From Limnohabitans sp. Bal53 (GTDB lineage Bacteria > Pseudomonadota > Gammaproteobacteria > Burkholderiales > Burkholderiaceae_C), in assembly GCF_003063355.1 (NCBI RefSeq), contig NZ_NESH01000001.1, forward strand, positions 682,001 through 746,000: DNA of 64,000 nt, written 5' to 3'. The notes below the pieces were generated by a model. It saw only the letters and a program-made list of their open reading frames with translations. It made no database searches and was not told the origin of the DNA. Position 1 is the stretch's first letter; the number at the start of each line of letters is the position of its first letter. Both the position numbers and the translations under genes were made by a program. Shown in pieces: positions 1-8,610 of the stretch.

Positions 1-310
<310 letters not shown>

Positions 311-386
311 TTATGTGCGGCCTGAAGAACCTTGGCGTTGATCGCCCTGCTCTTTCACGGCGGACATCGCCCCCTATCCCCTTTTC

Positions 387-1853
387 ATGCCGATCTTTTC
401 CACCATTCAGTCAAAACTGATTTCTTTGCTGCTCAACGTTTTGTTCCTGTGCACGGCTGTGCTGGGCGCAATGTTGATTGCCGCGCAAAGATTTTTGGTT
501 TGGCTGGATGCCTACCACCCACAGCTGAACCAGGCCCATCAGGTTTTGAATGGCTGGCTCAAGCGCCACCCCAAAACCATCGCTGCCACCTTGGCCAGCT
601 TCTTGTTGGTGGGCGGCGGTGGCGCTTTTGCCGTGGCCAATCTGGGCCCAGACATTTCCGACCAACCTGTGGTCAACATCACAGTGCCTGTCGAGATCGC
701 TCAGCTTGAATCTCAAGCCGAGTTGCTCGACCAGTTTGAAATCAACCTGACCCGAACAGAGCACACCCGCCCTTCCGATACGCCAGAATCTTTGCTGCGT
801 CGATTGGGCCTTGTTGATGCTGAAGCTGCTGCTTTCTTGCGCAAAAATCCTTTGGCACGTCAGGCACTGCAGCAGGGTGGGCGTGCCGTGTCTGCTGAAG
901 TCACCAGCCAACAATTGCTTCGCTCATTGAGCGTGCGCTGGCTCAAAAACGAAAGCGACACTTTTTTCCAGCGTCTTCGGGTCGAACGCTCCGTACAAGG
1001 TTTTCAAACGGCGCTTGAAACCTCCCCCATGAACACCAGCATCCGCATGACGGGTGGAACGGTGTCTCGCTCGCTCTACGATGCAGCCGATGAAGCCCGA
1101 CTGCCTGACCCTGTCATTCATCAGCTGACACAGATTTTTTCGAACCAGATTGACTTTCACCGCACCTTGCGCAAAGGTGCTCGTTTTTCTGTTGTCTATG
1201 AAGTGCTTGAAGCTGACGGCGAGCCCTTGCGTACGGGCCGTGTGCTCAGCGCCGAATTCCACAATGACAACAAGCAATACGATGCCGTCTGGTTCCAGGA
1301 GCCGGGTCAAAAGGGCAATTATTACGACATGGACGGCAAAAGTTTGAGCCGCTCTTATTTGGCATCCCCACTGACCTTCTCTCGAAGGACCAGTGGTTTT
1401 GCTATGCGGCTGCACCCAATTTTCAAGACCCAACAAGCGCACCGAGGCGTTGACTATGCTGCCCCTACTGGAACATCCACCATGACCGTGGGTGATGGCG
1501 TGGTCACTTTTGCGGGTCGTCGAGGTGGCTACGGCAACGTGGTGGAAATTCGGCACGGTAACGGCCACTCCACCTTGTACGCGCACCTGAGCCGGATCCA
1601 TGTTCGGAACGGTCAAACAGTCCAAAAAGGTCAAGTCATTGGTGCCGTGGGCTCCACAGGTTGGTCTACTGGACCCCATTTGCATTTTGAATTCCGCGTC
1701 AATGGCGTGCACGTTGACCCACAAAAAATCATTCAACAAGCCCAAAGCGGCCCCATTGCACCCACCTCCATGGGCCGTTTCGTGGCCTTGGTAGGTCAAG
1801 CCCAATCTCAGTTGCAAGCTGCATCTCAGATGAGGGATATCAGCAGTCAATAA
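387..1853 (+). CDS. M23 family metallopeptidase (LytM-type murein endopeptidase)
   Basis: 488 residues. A cytoplasmic/anchor N-terminus is followed by a hydrophobic segment near residues 64-86, then a variable periplasmic region and a C-terminal LytM/M23 domain. The zinc and catalytic residues are visible: H352 and D356 in HRGVDYAAP, H400 in LYAHLS, and H431-x-H433 in GPHLHFEFRVNG. The family cleaves peptide cross-links in peptidoglycan. All active-site residues are present, so this is probably an active hydrolase rather than a degenerate EnvC/NlpD-type activator. It lies 80 bases upstream of anmK on the same strand, which fits a murein turnover/recycling pair. The divergent neighbour is tyrS. 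Confidence 0.88.
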   Translation: MPIFSTIQSKLISLLLNVLFLCTAVLGAMLIAAQRFLVWLDAYHPQLNQAHQVLNGWLKRHPKTIAATLASFLLVGGGGAFAVANLGPDISDQPVVNITVPVEIAQLESQAELLDQFEINLTRTEHTRPSDTPESLLRRLGLVDAEAAAFLRKNPLARQALQQGGRAVSAEVTSQQLLRSLSVRWLKNESDTFFQRLRVERSVQGFQTALETSPMNTSIRMTGGTVSRSLYDAADEARLPDPVIHQLTQIFSNQIDFHRTLRKGARFSVVYEVLEADGEPLRTGRVLSAEFHNDNKQYDAVWFQEPGQKGNYYDMDGKSLSRSYLASPLTFSRRTSGFAMRLHPIFKTQQAHRGVDYAAPTGTSTMTVGDGVVTFAGRRGGYGNVVEIRHGNGHSTLYAHLSRIHVRNGQTVQKGQVIGAVGSTGWSTGPHLHFEFRVNGVHVDPQKIIQQAQSGPIAPTSMGRFVALVGQAQSQLQAASQMRDISSQ

Positions 1854-1933
1854 GCGGGTGGAACCAAGGGCCATGTGAGGCCTGTTGATATCTGCCTCAG
1901 TCCTGCTTGAGGCCTACCGTTTTGCCGCTCTCC

Positions 1934-3073
1934 ATGCCTGCCTCTTATTTCATCGGCCTCATGTCTGGCACCTCCTTGGATGGGGTAGATGGCGTTCTTG
2001 CACGTTTGGGCAGCGATGGACAACTTGAAGTGCTGGCCCATGACTTTGTGCCCTTCGCTGCGACTTTTCGCAGCGAATTGCTGGCGCTCAACCAAAGCGG
2101 CCCCGACGAACTGCACCGCAGCGCCCTGGTCGGCAACGCCATCGCTCGCCATTACGCCGACGTGGTGACCGCATTGCTGCAGCAAACTGGACTTCAGGCC
2201 GCCCAGGTCAGCGCCATCGGCGCTCATGGCCAGACCGTACGGCATCGGCCCCTGGAATTCGACGCAGATCCAGCGCGGCATTGGCCGGCTGTGGGCTATA
2301 CCTTGCAACTGATCAACCCCGCCTTGCTGGCCGAACTGACGGGTATCGATGTGGTGGCGGACTTCAGAGGCAGGGACCTGGCAGCCGGAGGGCAAGGCGC
2401 ACCTCTGGTGCCTGCTTTTCACCAAGGCGTGTTTGGCCAGCCCGGGCGCTGTGTGGCTGTCCTCAACATTGGAGGCATCGCTAACTTGAGCGTTCTCAAG
2501 GCCGATGGGACAGTGTTGGGCTGGGATTGCGGCCCGGGCAATGCCCTGATGGATTTCTGGTGCCATCGCCACACCGGACAAATCTTTGACCGCGACGGCG
2601 CTTGGGCGGCCAGTGGCCAGTTGCATCCTGAGCTGCTTTTCAACCTGGCCAGCGACCCTTTTCTGGGCAAGCCGCCACCCAAGAGCACCGGACGCGACCT
2701 GTTCAATCCCGCTTGGCTGCAACATCACTTGTCTTTGTTTGAAGACCTGAAACATGCCGATGTGCAGGCCACACTCTGCACCTTGACGGCTTACGCCAGC
2801 AGTCAGGATCTCTTGCGGTATGCCCCAGAGGCCAGCCAACTGGTCGTGTGTGGTGGTGGGGCCTTGAATGGTGAATTGATGCGCCAAATGTCAGCACACT
2901 TGCCAGGTGTGCCTGTTTTGAACAGTGAGGCCTTGGGCCTGCCACCGCTGCAAGTGGAGGCTGCCGCCTTTGCCTGGCTAGCTTTCAAAACTGTACGTCG
3001 TGAAACATCGAGCCTGCCAAGCGTCACGGGCGCCAGAGGCGCCCGTGTCTTGGGGGCCATTTACCCCCGGTGA
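1934..3073 (+). CDS. anmK: Anhydro-N-acetylmuramic acid kinase
   Basis: AnmK phosphorylates and opens 1,6-anhydro-MurNAc released from recycled peptidoglycan, giving MurNAc-6-P. The protein begins MPASYFIGLMSGTSLDGVD; GLMSGTSLDG is the family's nucleotide-binding signature. Further conserved blocks are GAHGQTVRH, NIGGIAN, GWDCGPGNALMD and VVCGGGALNG. Length from the ATG at 1934 is 379 residues, close to the usual 370; a TTG nine codons upstream in the same frame is less likely. The neighbouring upstream M23 hydrolase makes a murein-metabolism context. It is convergent with erpA. Confidence 0.93.
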   Translation: MPASYFIGLMSGTSLDGVDGVLARLGSDGQLEVLAHDFVPFAATFRSELLALNQSGPDELHRSALVGNAIARHYADVVTALLQQTGLQAAQVSAIGAHGQTVRHRPLEFDADPARHWPAVGYTLQLINPALLAELTGIDVVADFRGRDLAAGGQGAPLVPAFHQGVFGQPGRCVAVLNIGGIANLSVLKADGTVLGWDCGPGNALMDFWCHRHTGQIFDRDGAWAASGQLHPELLFNLASDPFLGKPPPKSTGRDLFNPAWLQHHLSLFEDLKHADVQATLCTLTAYASSQDLLRYAPEASQLVVCGGGALNGELMRQMSAHLPGVPVLNSEALGLPPLQVEAAAFAWLAFKTVRRETSSLPSVTGARGARVLGAIYPR

Positions 3074-3078
3074 TGTCT

Positions 3079-3095
3079 GGCCAGCCCAGCTGGCC
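3079..3095. terminator. Short hairpin between convergent anmK and erpA
   Basis: Inverted repeat GGCCAGC / GCTGGCC with a three-base loop in the 33-base gap between two convergent genes. There is no clear U-tract on either side, so a role as a bidirectional terminator is only inferred. Confidence 0.35.
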
Positions 3096-3106
3096 GCACC
3101 TTGCAA

Positions 3107-3472
3107 TCAGGTCGAGAAAGAAGAGCCGCAGCCGCAAGTCGATGTGGCGTTCGGGTTCTTGATCACGAACTGAGCACCCTGCAGGTCTTCTTTGTAATCG
3201 ATCTCGGCACCGATCAGGTACTGGTAGCTCATCGCGTCGATTAACAAAGACACGCCATTTTTGCTCATGGTCGTATCATCTTCATTGGTGATTTCATCGA
3301 AGGTGAAGCCATACTGGAAGCCTGAGCAGCCGCCACCTTGGACAAACACGCGCAGCTTCAAATCAGGGTTGCCCTCTTCGGCGATCAAATCGGCCACTTT
3401 GGCAGCGGCGCTGTCGGTGAAGACGATCGGTTCTGGCATTTCGGTCTGGATATTTTCAGCAACAGCGCTCAT
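3107..3472 (-). CDS. erpA: Iron-sulfur cluster insertion protein ErpA
   Basis: 121 residues from the ATG at 3472, which is preceded by a good GGAG ribosome binding site; an in-frame start eight codons upstream lacks one. A-type carrier fold with the three cluster-binding cysteines: C49 in [10 protein letters not shown], and C113 and C115 in TCGCGSSF. ErpA-type carriers deliver Fe-S clusters to apo-proteins in the cytoplasm. ErpA is chosen over IscA/SufA because of the sequence style and its position beside rpsI-rplM, which is common in Burkholderiales; IscA normally sits in an isc operon, absent here. Confidence 0.9.
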   Translation of the reverse strand: MSAVAENIQTEMPEPIVFTDSAAAKVADLIAEEGNPDLKLRVFVQGGGCSGFQYGFTFDEITNEDDTTMSKNGVSLLIDAMSYQYLIGAEIDYKEDLQGAQFVIKNPNATSTCGCGSSFST

Positions 3473-3587
3473 GGTGTTTCTCCGGTTTAATGCCAAATAG
3501 TATAGCGCGCTGGTCGGGAATTACCGCCCAGCCAATCCAGTAACGTTACTGGGCTCATGGGCTTTGCAACTGCCAAAGGACCAAAGA

Positions 3588-3619
3588 AAAAGCCGCTGCG
3601 GCGAACCGTAGCGGCTTTT
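3588..3619 (-). terminator. Rho-independent terminator of rplM-rpsI
   Basis: Long stem AAAAGCCGCT / AGCGGCTTTT, extended by a G-T wobble and CGG/CCG around a CGAA loop. On the reverse strand it is followed by a U-rich run. It begins about 20 bases after the rpsI stop codon. Confidence 0.85.
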
Positions 3620-3638
3620 GGCCAACAGGCAAAGCGGA

Positions 3639-4031
3639 TTAACGCTTGGAGAACTGCTTGCGGCGGCGAGCGGAGTGCAAGCCAACCTTTTTACGTTCAA
3701 CTTCACGGGCGTCGCGGGTGACAAAACCAGCTTGGCTCAGCACCGGCTTGAGCGAAGCGTCGTAGTCAATCAGGGCGCGGGTGATGCCGTGGCGCGATGC
3801 GCCGGCTTGACCAGATTCGCCGCCGCCGTGCACGTTGATCATGATGTCGAAAGTTTCGGCATGGTTGGTCAACATGAGGGGTTGCTTGGCGATCATGATC
3901 GAAGTCTCGCGGCCGAAGTAGGCTTGGATGTCCTTGCCATTGACCGTGATCTTGCCAGTGCCTTTTTTCAGAAACACGCGGGCGACGCTGGATTTGCGAC
4001 GGCCTGTGCCATTGTTCCATTCACCAATCAT
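3639..4031 (-). CDS. rpsI: 30S ribosomal protein S9 (uS9)
   Basis: 130 residues, the usual bacterial length. Typical start [19 protein letters not shown], central [15 protein letters not shown], and the basic tail [10 protein letters not shown] that reaches the ribosomal P-site. It is the second gene of the rplM-rpsI operon, 11 bases behind rplM, and is closed by a strong terminator. Confidence 0.98.
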   Translation of the reverse strand: MIGEWNNGTGRRKSSVARVFLKKGTGKITVNGKDIQAYFGRETSIMIAKQPLMLTNHAETFDIMINVHGGGESGQAGASRHGITRALIDYDASLKPVLSQAGFVTRDAREVERKKVGLHSARRRKQFSKR

Positions 4032-4042
4032 CTCAAGGCTCC

Positions 4043-4474
4043 TTAGATGTCCAGCACTTTAGGCTGTTGGGCGGTGTGTGGATGCTCTGCGCCGCCATAC
4101 ACCTTGAGTTTCTTGATCATGGCGTAACCGAGTGGGCCCTTGGGCAGCATGCCCTTGACAGCCTTCTCGAGTGCGCGGCCAGGGTGCTTGGCTTGCATGT
4201 CGCGGAAGTTGGTTGCAGTGATACCGCCGGGATAGCCCGAGTGACGGTAATACACTTTGTCGAGTGTCTTGGTGCCAGTCACTTTGAGCTGGGCAGCATT
4301 GATGATGACGATGAAGTCACCGGTGTCGACGTGAGGCGTGTAAATGGCCTTGTGTTTGCCGCGCAAACGGAGAGCAACTTCGCTGGCTACTCGTCCGAGG
4401 ACCTTGTCGGTCGCGTCAATCACAAACCACTCGTGCACGACCTCAGCGGGTTTTGCGCTGAAAGTTGTTGTCAT
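4043..4474 (-). CDS. rplM: 50S ribosomal protein L13 (uL13)
   Basis: 143 residues from the ATG at 4474 ([20 protein letters not shown]). The family blocks [39 protein letters not shown] and MLPKGPLG are all present. It is an early-assembly large-subunit protein and first gene of the rplM-rpsI operon. An in-frame start 14 codons upstream is rejected because it extends into the untranslated leader. The 197-base divergent gap to rlmJ holds the promoter and a short GTTCC/GGAAC inverted repeat (4524-4540) of unknown meaning. Confidence 0.97.
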   Translation of the reverse strand: MTTTFSAKPAEVVHEWFVIDATDKVLGRVASEVALRLRGKHKAIYTPHVDTGDFIVIINAAQLKVTGTKTLDKVYYRHSGYPGGITATNFRDMQAKHPGRALEKAVKGMLPKGPLGYAMIKKLKVYGGAEHPHTAQQPKVLDI

Positions 4475-4671
4475 GAGTTTTCTCTTTAAAGAAAGGTTTG
4501 TCGGGTCCTTTTCCACGGTCGGTGTTCCTCTTTTGGGAACCTCTTAGGTGGGAGATTGCTTGAACCTTTTCAGGCTTGGGCGTCTTCGCCGCGGGACCAC
4601 TAAATCGCTGCGAAGCCTGCCATTATACGAAAAATCAAGGACTTGCAGAAGTTATTGGTTACCATCGACGC

Positions 4672-5559
4672 ATGTTCAGTTACCGACACGCTTTCCACGC
4701 TGGCAACCATGCCGATGTACTCAAACACATCACCTTGCTCGCGACCATGCGCCACCTCATGCAAAAAGAGGCCGGCATCACACTCATTGACACCCACGCC
4801 GGGGCCGGTTTGTACCGCCTCGACGGCGATTATTCTCAAAAAGGGGCCGAGGCCGAAGACGGTCTCTTCAAGCTTTTGGAGGCGACAGAAAAGCTCAACG
4901 CGCTGCCTGAACCCCTGCAAGACTACCTAGAACAGATCGCCAGCTTCAACCCCAACGGACAAGCCAAAATTTACCCTGGCTCGCCGTTTTTGATGCAACG
5001 TCTGATGCGTCACGCATCCCGAGATCGCCTGCGCCTGTTCGAGTTGCACCCCACCGACAGCAAAGCCCTGATGTCCAACATCGCCCAACTTGAAGCTGGA
5101 CGCACGGTCACGGTGAGTCGCGAAGACGGTTTTGAGGCCCTCAAAAAGCTGCTACCCCCGCCGCCATCGGCCACCGGCTCCAAGCGCGCCATGGTGCTGA
5201 TCGACCCCAGCTACGAGATCAAATCCGATTACAGCAAAGTCGCCAGCGTCATCCAGGAATACATCAAGCGCTTTTCAACCGGCACTTACCTGGTTTGGTA
5301 CCCCATCATTCCGCGCCCGGAGGCACACGACCTGCCCAAACGCTTGCGCACCTTGGCCAACCAATCCCAAAAACCCTGGCTCAACGCCACCTTGGCCATT
5401 GGCCGGGGACCCGGCGACGAAGGCGGCCTGGTGGCCAGTGGCATGTTTGTCATCAACCCACCCTTCACCCTCAAAGACCAAATCCGTCAGGCGCTGGATG
5501 TGGTCGGGCCCGCCTTGGCCAGGGGCTCTGGCAAAAATTGGGCCGTCGAGTCGTCTTGA
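4672..5559 (+). CDS. rlmJ: 23S rRNA (adenine(2030)-N(6))-methyltransferase RlmJ
   Basis: 295 residues from the ATG at 4672 (MFSYRHAFHAGNHADVLKH); the opening block with NHADVLKH is the RlmJ/YhiR hallmark. SAM-binding DTHAGAGLY, FELHP and catalytic LIDPSYE follow; in E. coli the last motif is DPPYE, so the second proline is serine here. A typical C-terminal GSGMFVINPP block closes the fold. The enzyme methylates A2030 of 23S rRNA. An upstream in-frame start adds 32 unrelated residues and is rejected. Confidence 0.92.
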   Translation: MFSYRHAFHAGNHADVLKHITLLATMRHLMQKEAGITLIDTHAGAGLYRLDGDYSQKGAEAEDGLFKLLEATEKLNALPEPLQDYLEQIASFNPNGQAKIYPGSPFLMQRLMRHASRDRLRLFELHPTDSKALMSNIAQLEAGRTVTVSREDGFEALKKLLPPPPSATGSKRAMVLIDPSYEIKSDYSKVASVIQEYIKRFSTGTYLVWYPIIPRPEAHDLPKRLRTLANQSQKPWLNATLAIGRGPGDEGGLVASGMFVINPPFTLKDQIRQALDVVGPALARGSGKNWAVESS

Positions 5560-5646
5560 ACAGCCACTGGGCATTGCGGCGCTGAAACAGGCTTTTCCTT
5601 CGCCACATACGGCATCAGGGAAATACCTGAGCGCAAGCTGTTGAAA

Positions 5647-5670
5647 TTAACCGACCGTACGGTCGGTTAA
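5647..5670. promoter_or_regulatory. Perfect 24-bp palindrome upstream of paaA, PaaR-type operator
   Basis: The half-site TTAACCGACCGT is followed exactly by its reverse complement. It lies 58 bases before the paaA ATG and just upstream of a TATACT box at 5675-5680, so a bound dimer would block the -35 region. ACCGACCG-NN-CGGTCGGT-like sites are those of TetR-family PaaR repressors, which are released by phenylacetyl-CoA in betaproteobacteria. The regulator gene is not next to the operon in this window. Confidence 0.8.
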
Positions 5671-5728
5671 TGGTTATACTGGCACCTGCGCCGCGATCAT
5701 TCCATCCTGTTTGGCGCAGGAGAAGCCC

Positions 5729-6760
5729 ATGTACACGCAATCTTTCAGCGTCCCTGACGGAACCGAGGACGTCAAATCTCCCGGCTTGAAGGCCGTTCCC
5801 AAAGCTCTGAACGCACAGGACGCCGCCCTGCAAGCGGCATTTGACGCCCGCATCGACGCCGACGGCCGCATCGAACCCCGCGAGTGGATGCCAGACGCCT
5901 ACCGCAAAACCCTGGTGCGCCAGATCAGCCAGCACGCGCACAGCGAAATCGTCGGCATGCTGCCTGAAGGCAACTGGATCAGTCGCGCCCCGAGCCTCAA
6001 GCGCAAGGCCATTCTGATCGCCAAGGTGCAAGACGAAGGCGGCCATGGCCTGTACCTGTACAGCGCCGCCGAAACCTTGGGCACCAGCCGCGACCAAATG
6101 CTCGACGCACTGCATTCCGGAAAAGCCAAGTACAGCTCCATCTTCAACTACCCCACGCTCAACTGGGCCGATGTGGGCGTGGTGGGCTGGCTGGTCGATG
6201 GCGCGGCCATCATGAACCAGGTGCCCCTGTGCCGCTGCTCTTATGGCCCGTATGCCCGCGCCATGGTGCGTGTGTGCAAAGAAGAAAGTTTCCATCAGCG
6301 CCAGGGCTACGAAGCCCTGCTGGTCATGATGCAAGGTACGGCCGAGCAAAAAGCCATGGTGCAAGACGCGGTGAACCGCTGGTGGTGGAAGTGCCTGGCC
6401 ATGTTCGGGCCGCCAGACGCCGACAGTCCCAACAGCGCGCAAGGCATGCGCTGGGGCATCAAGCGCATCAGCAACGACGACCTGCGCCAAAAGTTTGTGG
6501 ACGCCACCGTGCCGCAAGCCAAAGTGCTGGGTGTGACCCTGCCCGACCCCGACCTGAAATGGAACGAAGCGCGCCAAGCCCACGACTACGGCCAGATCGA
6601 CTGGGACGAATTCTGGGCCACCGTGAACGGCAACGGCCCCTGCAACAAAGAACGCTTGGGCGCCCGCGTCAAGGCCTGGAACGACGGCGCCTGGGTGCGC
6701 GAAGCGGCACTGGCCCACGCCAAGAAACAACAGCAACGTCAGATGAAGGAAGCAGCATGA
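5729..6760 (+). CDS. paaA: 1,2-phenylacetyl-CoA epoxidase subunit PaaA (catalytic)
   Basis: 343 residues from the ATG at 5729, which has GGAGA at the right distance; a TTG six codons upstream is in frame but is part of that leader. PaaA is the di-iron oxygenase subunit that epoxidises phenylacetyl-CoA. The diiron-type helices are visible: [17 protein letters not shown] (ExxH) and [14 protein letters not shown] (ExxH). The product works as a complex with PaaB, PaaC and the reductase PaaE. It overlaps paaB by four bases (ATGA), indicating translational coupling. Regulation is probably through the palindrome at 5647-5670. Confidence 0.96.
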   Translation: MYTQSFSVPDGTEDVKSPGLKAVPKALNAQDAALQAAFDARIDADGRIEPREWMPDAYRKTLVRQISQHAHSEIVGMLPEGNWISRAPSLKRKAILIAKVQDEGGHGLYLYSAAETLGTSRDQMLDALHSGKAKYSSIFNYPTLNWADVGVVGWLVDGAAIMNQVPLCRCSYGPYARAMVRVCKEESFHQRQGYEALLVMMQGTAEQKAMVQDAVNRWWWKCLAMFGPPDADSPNSAQGMRWGIKRISNDDLRQKFVDATVPQAKVLGVTLPDPDLKWNEARQAHDYGQIDWDEFWATVNGNGPCNKERLGARVKAWNDGAWVREAALAHAKKQQQRQMKEAA

Positions 6761-7053
6761 GCAACGCCGCATTGAAAGAATGGCCTCTGTGGGAGGTCTT
6801 CGTCCGCTCCAAGCAAGGCTTGGAACACAAGCACTGCGGCAGTTTGCACGCGTCCGATTCTGAGCACGCCCTTCAAATGGCGCGTGATGTCTACACCCGC
6901 CGCCAAGAAGGCGTGAGCATCTGGGTCGTGCCCTCGGCCAATATTTCAGCCAGCGAGCCCAACGACAAGCCCGAATTTTTTGACCCGGCCAGCGACAAGG
7001 TGTACCGACACCCCACTTTCTACGTGATTCCAGATGAAGTGGGCCACATGTGA
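6757..7053 (+). CDS. paaB: 1,2-phenylacetyl-CoA epoxidase subunit PaaB
   Basis: 98 residues, close to the 95 of E. coli PaaB. Starts [19 protein letters not shown] and contains [35 protein letters not shown] and [16 protein letters not shown], all conserved in the family. PaaB is a small non-catalytic subunit that bridges PaaA-PaaC heterodimers. The ATG overlaps the paaA stop as ATGA, and the stop overlaps the start of paaC. Confidence 0.96.
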   Translation: MSNAALKEWPLWEVFVRSKQGLEHKHCGSLHASDSEHALQMARDVYTRRQEGVSIWVVPSANISASEPNDKPEFFDPASDKVYRHPTFYVIPDEVGHM

Positions 7054-7856
7054 GCACGAACATGAGTGTCCCCATGAATGCCCCCATCGATTACCTGCTG
7101 CACCTGGCCGACAACGCGCTGATCCTCGGTCAGCGCAACGCCGAATGGTGTGGCCACGGCCCCATCCTCGAAGAAGACATCGCGCTGTCCAACAACAGCC
7201 TGGACTTGGTGGGCCAAGCCCGCATGCTTTACCAGCACGCGGCCGAGCTGCAAGGCGGTGGTGCCACCGAAGACACGCTGGCGTATTTCCGCGATGTGCC
7301 CGACTTCAAGAACTACACCTTGTGCGAATTGCCGCACATGCCGCTCATGTCGGCCACTGCCCAAGGCGACCGCGATTTCGCCATGACCATGGCGCGCAAC
7401 TTTTTGTACAGCAGCCTGATGGTCCTGGTCTGGGACCAGCTGCAAAACTCCAAGGACGCCCAACTGGCCGCGATTGCCGCCAAGTCCCTCAAGGAAGTGC
7501 GCTACCACCTGCGCCACTCACGCGACTGGCTGGTGCGTCTGGGCGATGGCACCGACGAGTCCCATGCCAAAGTGCAAGCGGCGGTTGATCAGCTGTTGCC
7601 CTACACCCAGGAATTTTGGGCCAATAGCCCGCATGAAGCCGCCGCCCTGGCCAACGGCACGGGCATCGACATGGCCGCTTTGCAAAACGACTGGAACCAG
7701 ATCGTGAATGAAGCGCTGCAAGAAGCCACCCTGCAGCGCCCAGCCGATGGCGGCTTTGTGCCCACAGGCAAACAAGGCATCCATTCAGAGCACCTGGGCT
7801 TTGTCTTGGCCGAAATGCAAAGCCTGGCCCGCGCCCACCCGCAAGCCACTTGGTAA
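7050..7856 (+). CDS. paaC: 1,2-phenylacetyl-CoA epoxidase subunit PaaC (structural)
   Basis: 268 residues if the GTG at 7050 (overlapping the paaB stop as GTGA) is used; ATGs at 7062 and 7074 are good alternatives because homology begins near PIDYLLHLADNALILGQR. A ferritin-like helical bundle with LGQRNAEWCGHGP, DLVGQARMLYQHAAEL and the GIHSEHLGFVLAEMQ end. PaaC pairs with PaaA as the structural partner in the multicomponent monooxygenase. It is followed seven bases later by paaD. Confidence 0.95.
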   Translation: MSTNMSVPMNAPIDYLLHLADNALILGQRNAEWCGHGPILEEDIALSNNSLDLVGQARMLYQHAAELQGGGATEDTLAYFRDVPDFKNYTLCELPHMPLMSATAQGDRDFAMTMARNFLYSSLMVLVWDQLQNSKDAQLAAIAAKSLKEVRYHLRHSRDWLVRLGDGTDESHAKVQAAVDQLLPYTQEFWANSPHEAAALANGTGIDMAALQNDWNQIVNEALQEATLQRPADGGFVPTGKQGIHSEHLGFVLAEMQSLARAHPQATW

Positions 7857-7863
7857 GCTCAAC

Positions 7864-8586
7864 ATGAAGACCGTCCAAGCGACAGAGAGTCCCTCCTCCG
7901 TCACCGCGAGCCTATTTCCCGTCAGTGCGGTTCCCTCCCCCATCACTGCGGGCCTCCTCCCTGCCACTGCGGGCCACCTCCCTGTCACTTCGGTTCTCCC
8001 CCCCGTCACTGCGAGCGAAGCGAAGCAGTCCATGGACCCCACTGGATCGCCACTTCGCTTTGCTACCCACGATGACGAACAAGACATCTCTCGCGCTTGG
8101 GCACTGCTGGAGCAATTGACCGACCCGGAAATTCCAGTGGTTACTTTGCGCGAGCTGGGCATCTTGCGTGACGTGCGCGCAGGGGATGCAGGTCTGGAGG
8201 TGGTCATCACGCCCACTTACAGCGGCTGCCCAGCCATGGGCGCGATCGAAGACGATGTGAAAGCCCTTCTGCAAGCCCATGGACTGCAGGGCCGTGTGGT
8301 CACGCAACTGGCCCCCGCCTGGACCACCGACTGGATGACCGACGCCGCCAAGGACAAACTGCGCGCTTATGGCATCGCCCCGCCGCATGCCTGCGCGAGC
8401 AGCGCCAAAGGCGCGGCCAACGTGGTGCAGTTTGCAGCGCGCGGAGCCAAAGCCGAGGTGGTGAACTGCCCACAATGCGGCTCGGCCAACACCACCGAAA
8501 CCTCCCACTTCGGCTCGACCGCCTGCAAGGCCCTTTACCGGTGCCTGGCCTGCATGGAGCCCTTCGATTACTTCAAACCTTACTGA
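7864..8586 (+). CDS. paaD: 1,2-phenylacetyl-CoA epoxidase subunit PaaD (metal-cluster maturation)
   Basis: 240 residues from the ATG at 7864, clearly longer than the 165-180 usual for PaaD. The excess is N-terminal: residues 10-51 are six copies of a 7-residue unit of the type LLPxTAG, encoded by 21-bp DNA repeats. Family homology starts near residue 65 (ISRAWALLEQLTDPEIPV, the DUF59/MIP18 domain) and ends in a zinc- or cluster-binding Cys set: CPQC near the middle of the tail and CKALYRCLACMEPF. An in-frame ATG at 8032 (MDPTGSP) would give a normal-sized protein. PaaD is thought to mature the metal centre of the epoxidase. Confidence 0.92.
   Translation: MKTVQATESPSSVTASLFPVSAVPSPITAGLLPATAGHLPVTSVLPPVTASEAKQSMDPTGSPLRFATHDDEQDISRAWALLEQLTDPEIPVVTLRELGILRDVRAGDAGLEVVITPTYSGCPAMGAIEDDVKALLQAHGLQGRVVTQLAPAWTTDWMTDAAKDKLRAYGIAPPHACASSAKGAANVVQFAARGAKAEVVNCPQCGSANTTETSHFGSTACKALYRCLACMEPFDYFKPY
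7891..8016 (+). repeat. Six 21-bp tandem repeats inside the paaD 5' region
   Basis: Six consecutive 21-base units, each ending in a variant of GTCACTGCGGGC or GTCACTGCGAGC. They translate in the paaD frame as PSSVTAS, LFPVSAV, PSPITAG, LLPATAG, HLPVTSV and LPPVTAS. The last unit runs into GCGAGCGAAGCGAAGCAGTCC then ATGGAC (to 8036), the same core as a palindromic intergenic repeat at 41132-41192. The unit length is an exact multiple of three, so the frame is preserved. Confidence 0.85.
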
Positions 8587-8610
8587 GCGGCCTTGCCGCC
8601 GTGAAGCACC

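Noticed and set aside
332..709. 125-codon frame overlapping the M23 peptidase start
   Set aside because: Out of frame with the peptidase and without a ribosome binding site or family features.
4524..4540. GTTCC/GGAAC inverted repeat as an L13 autoregulatory leader
   Set aside because: The stem is only five bases and does not resemble a described L13 or S9 leader, so it is mentioned only within the rplM entry.
5615..7087. 490-codon open frame on the reverse strand across paaA-paaB
   Set aside because: It lies antisense to paaA, whose catalytic motifs are certain; the reverse frame shows only low-complexity His/Gly/Val composition typical of high-GC shadows.
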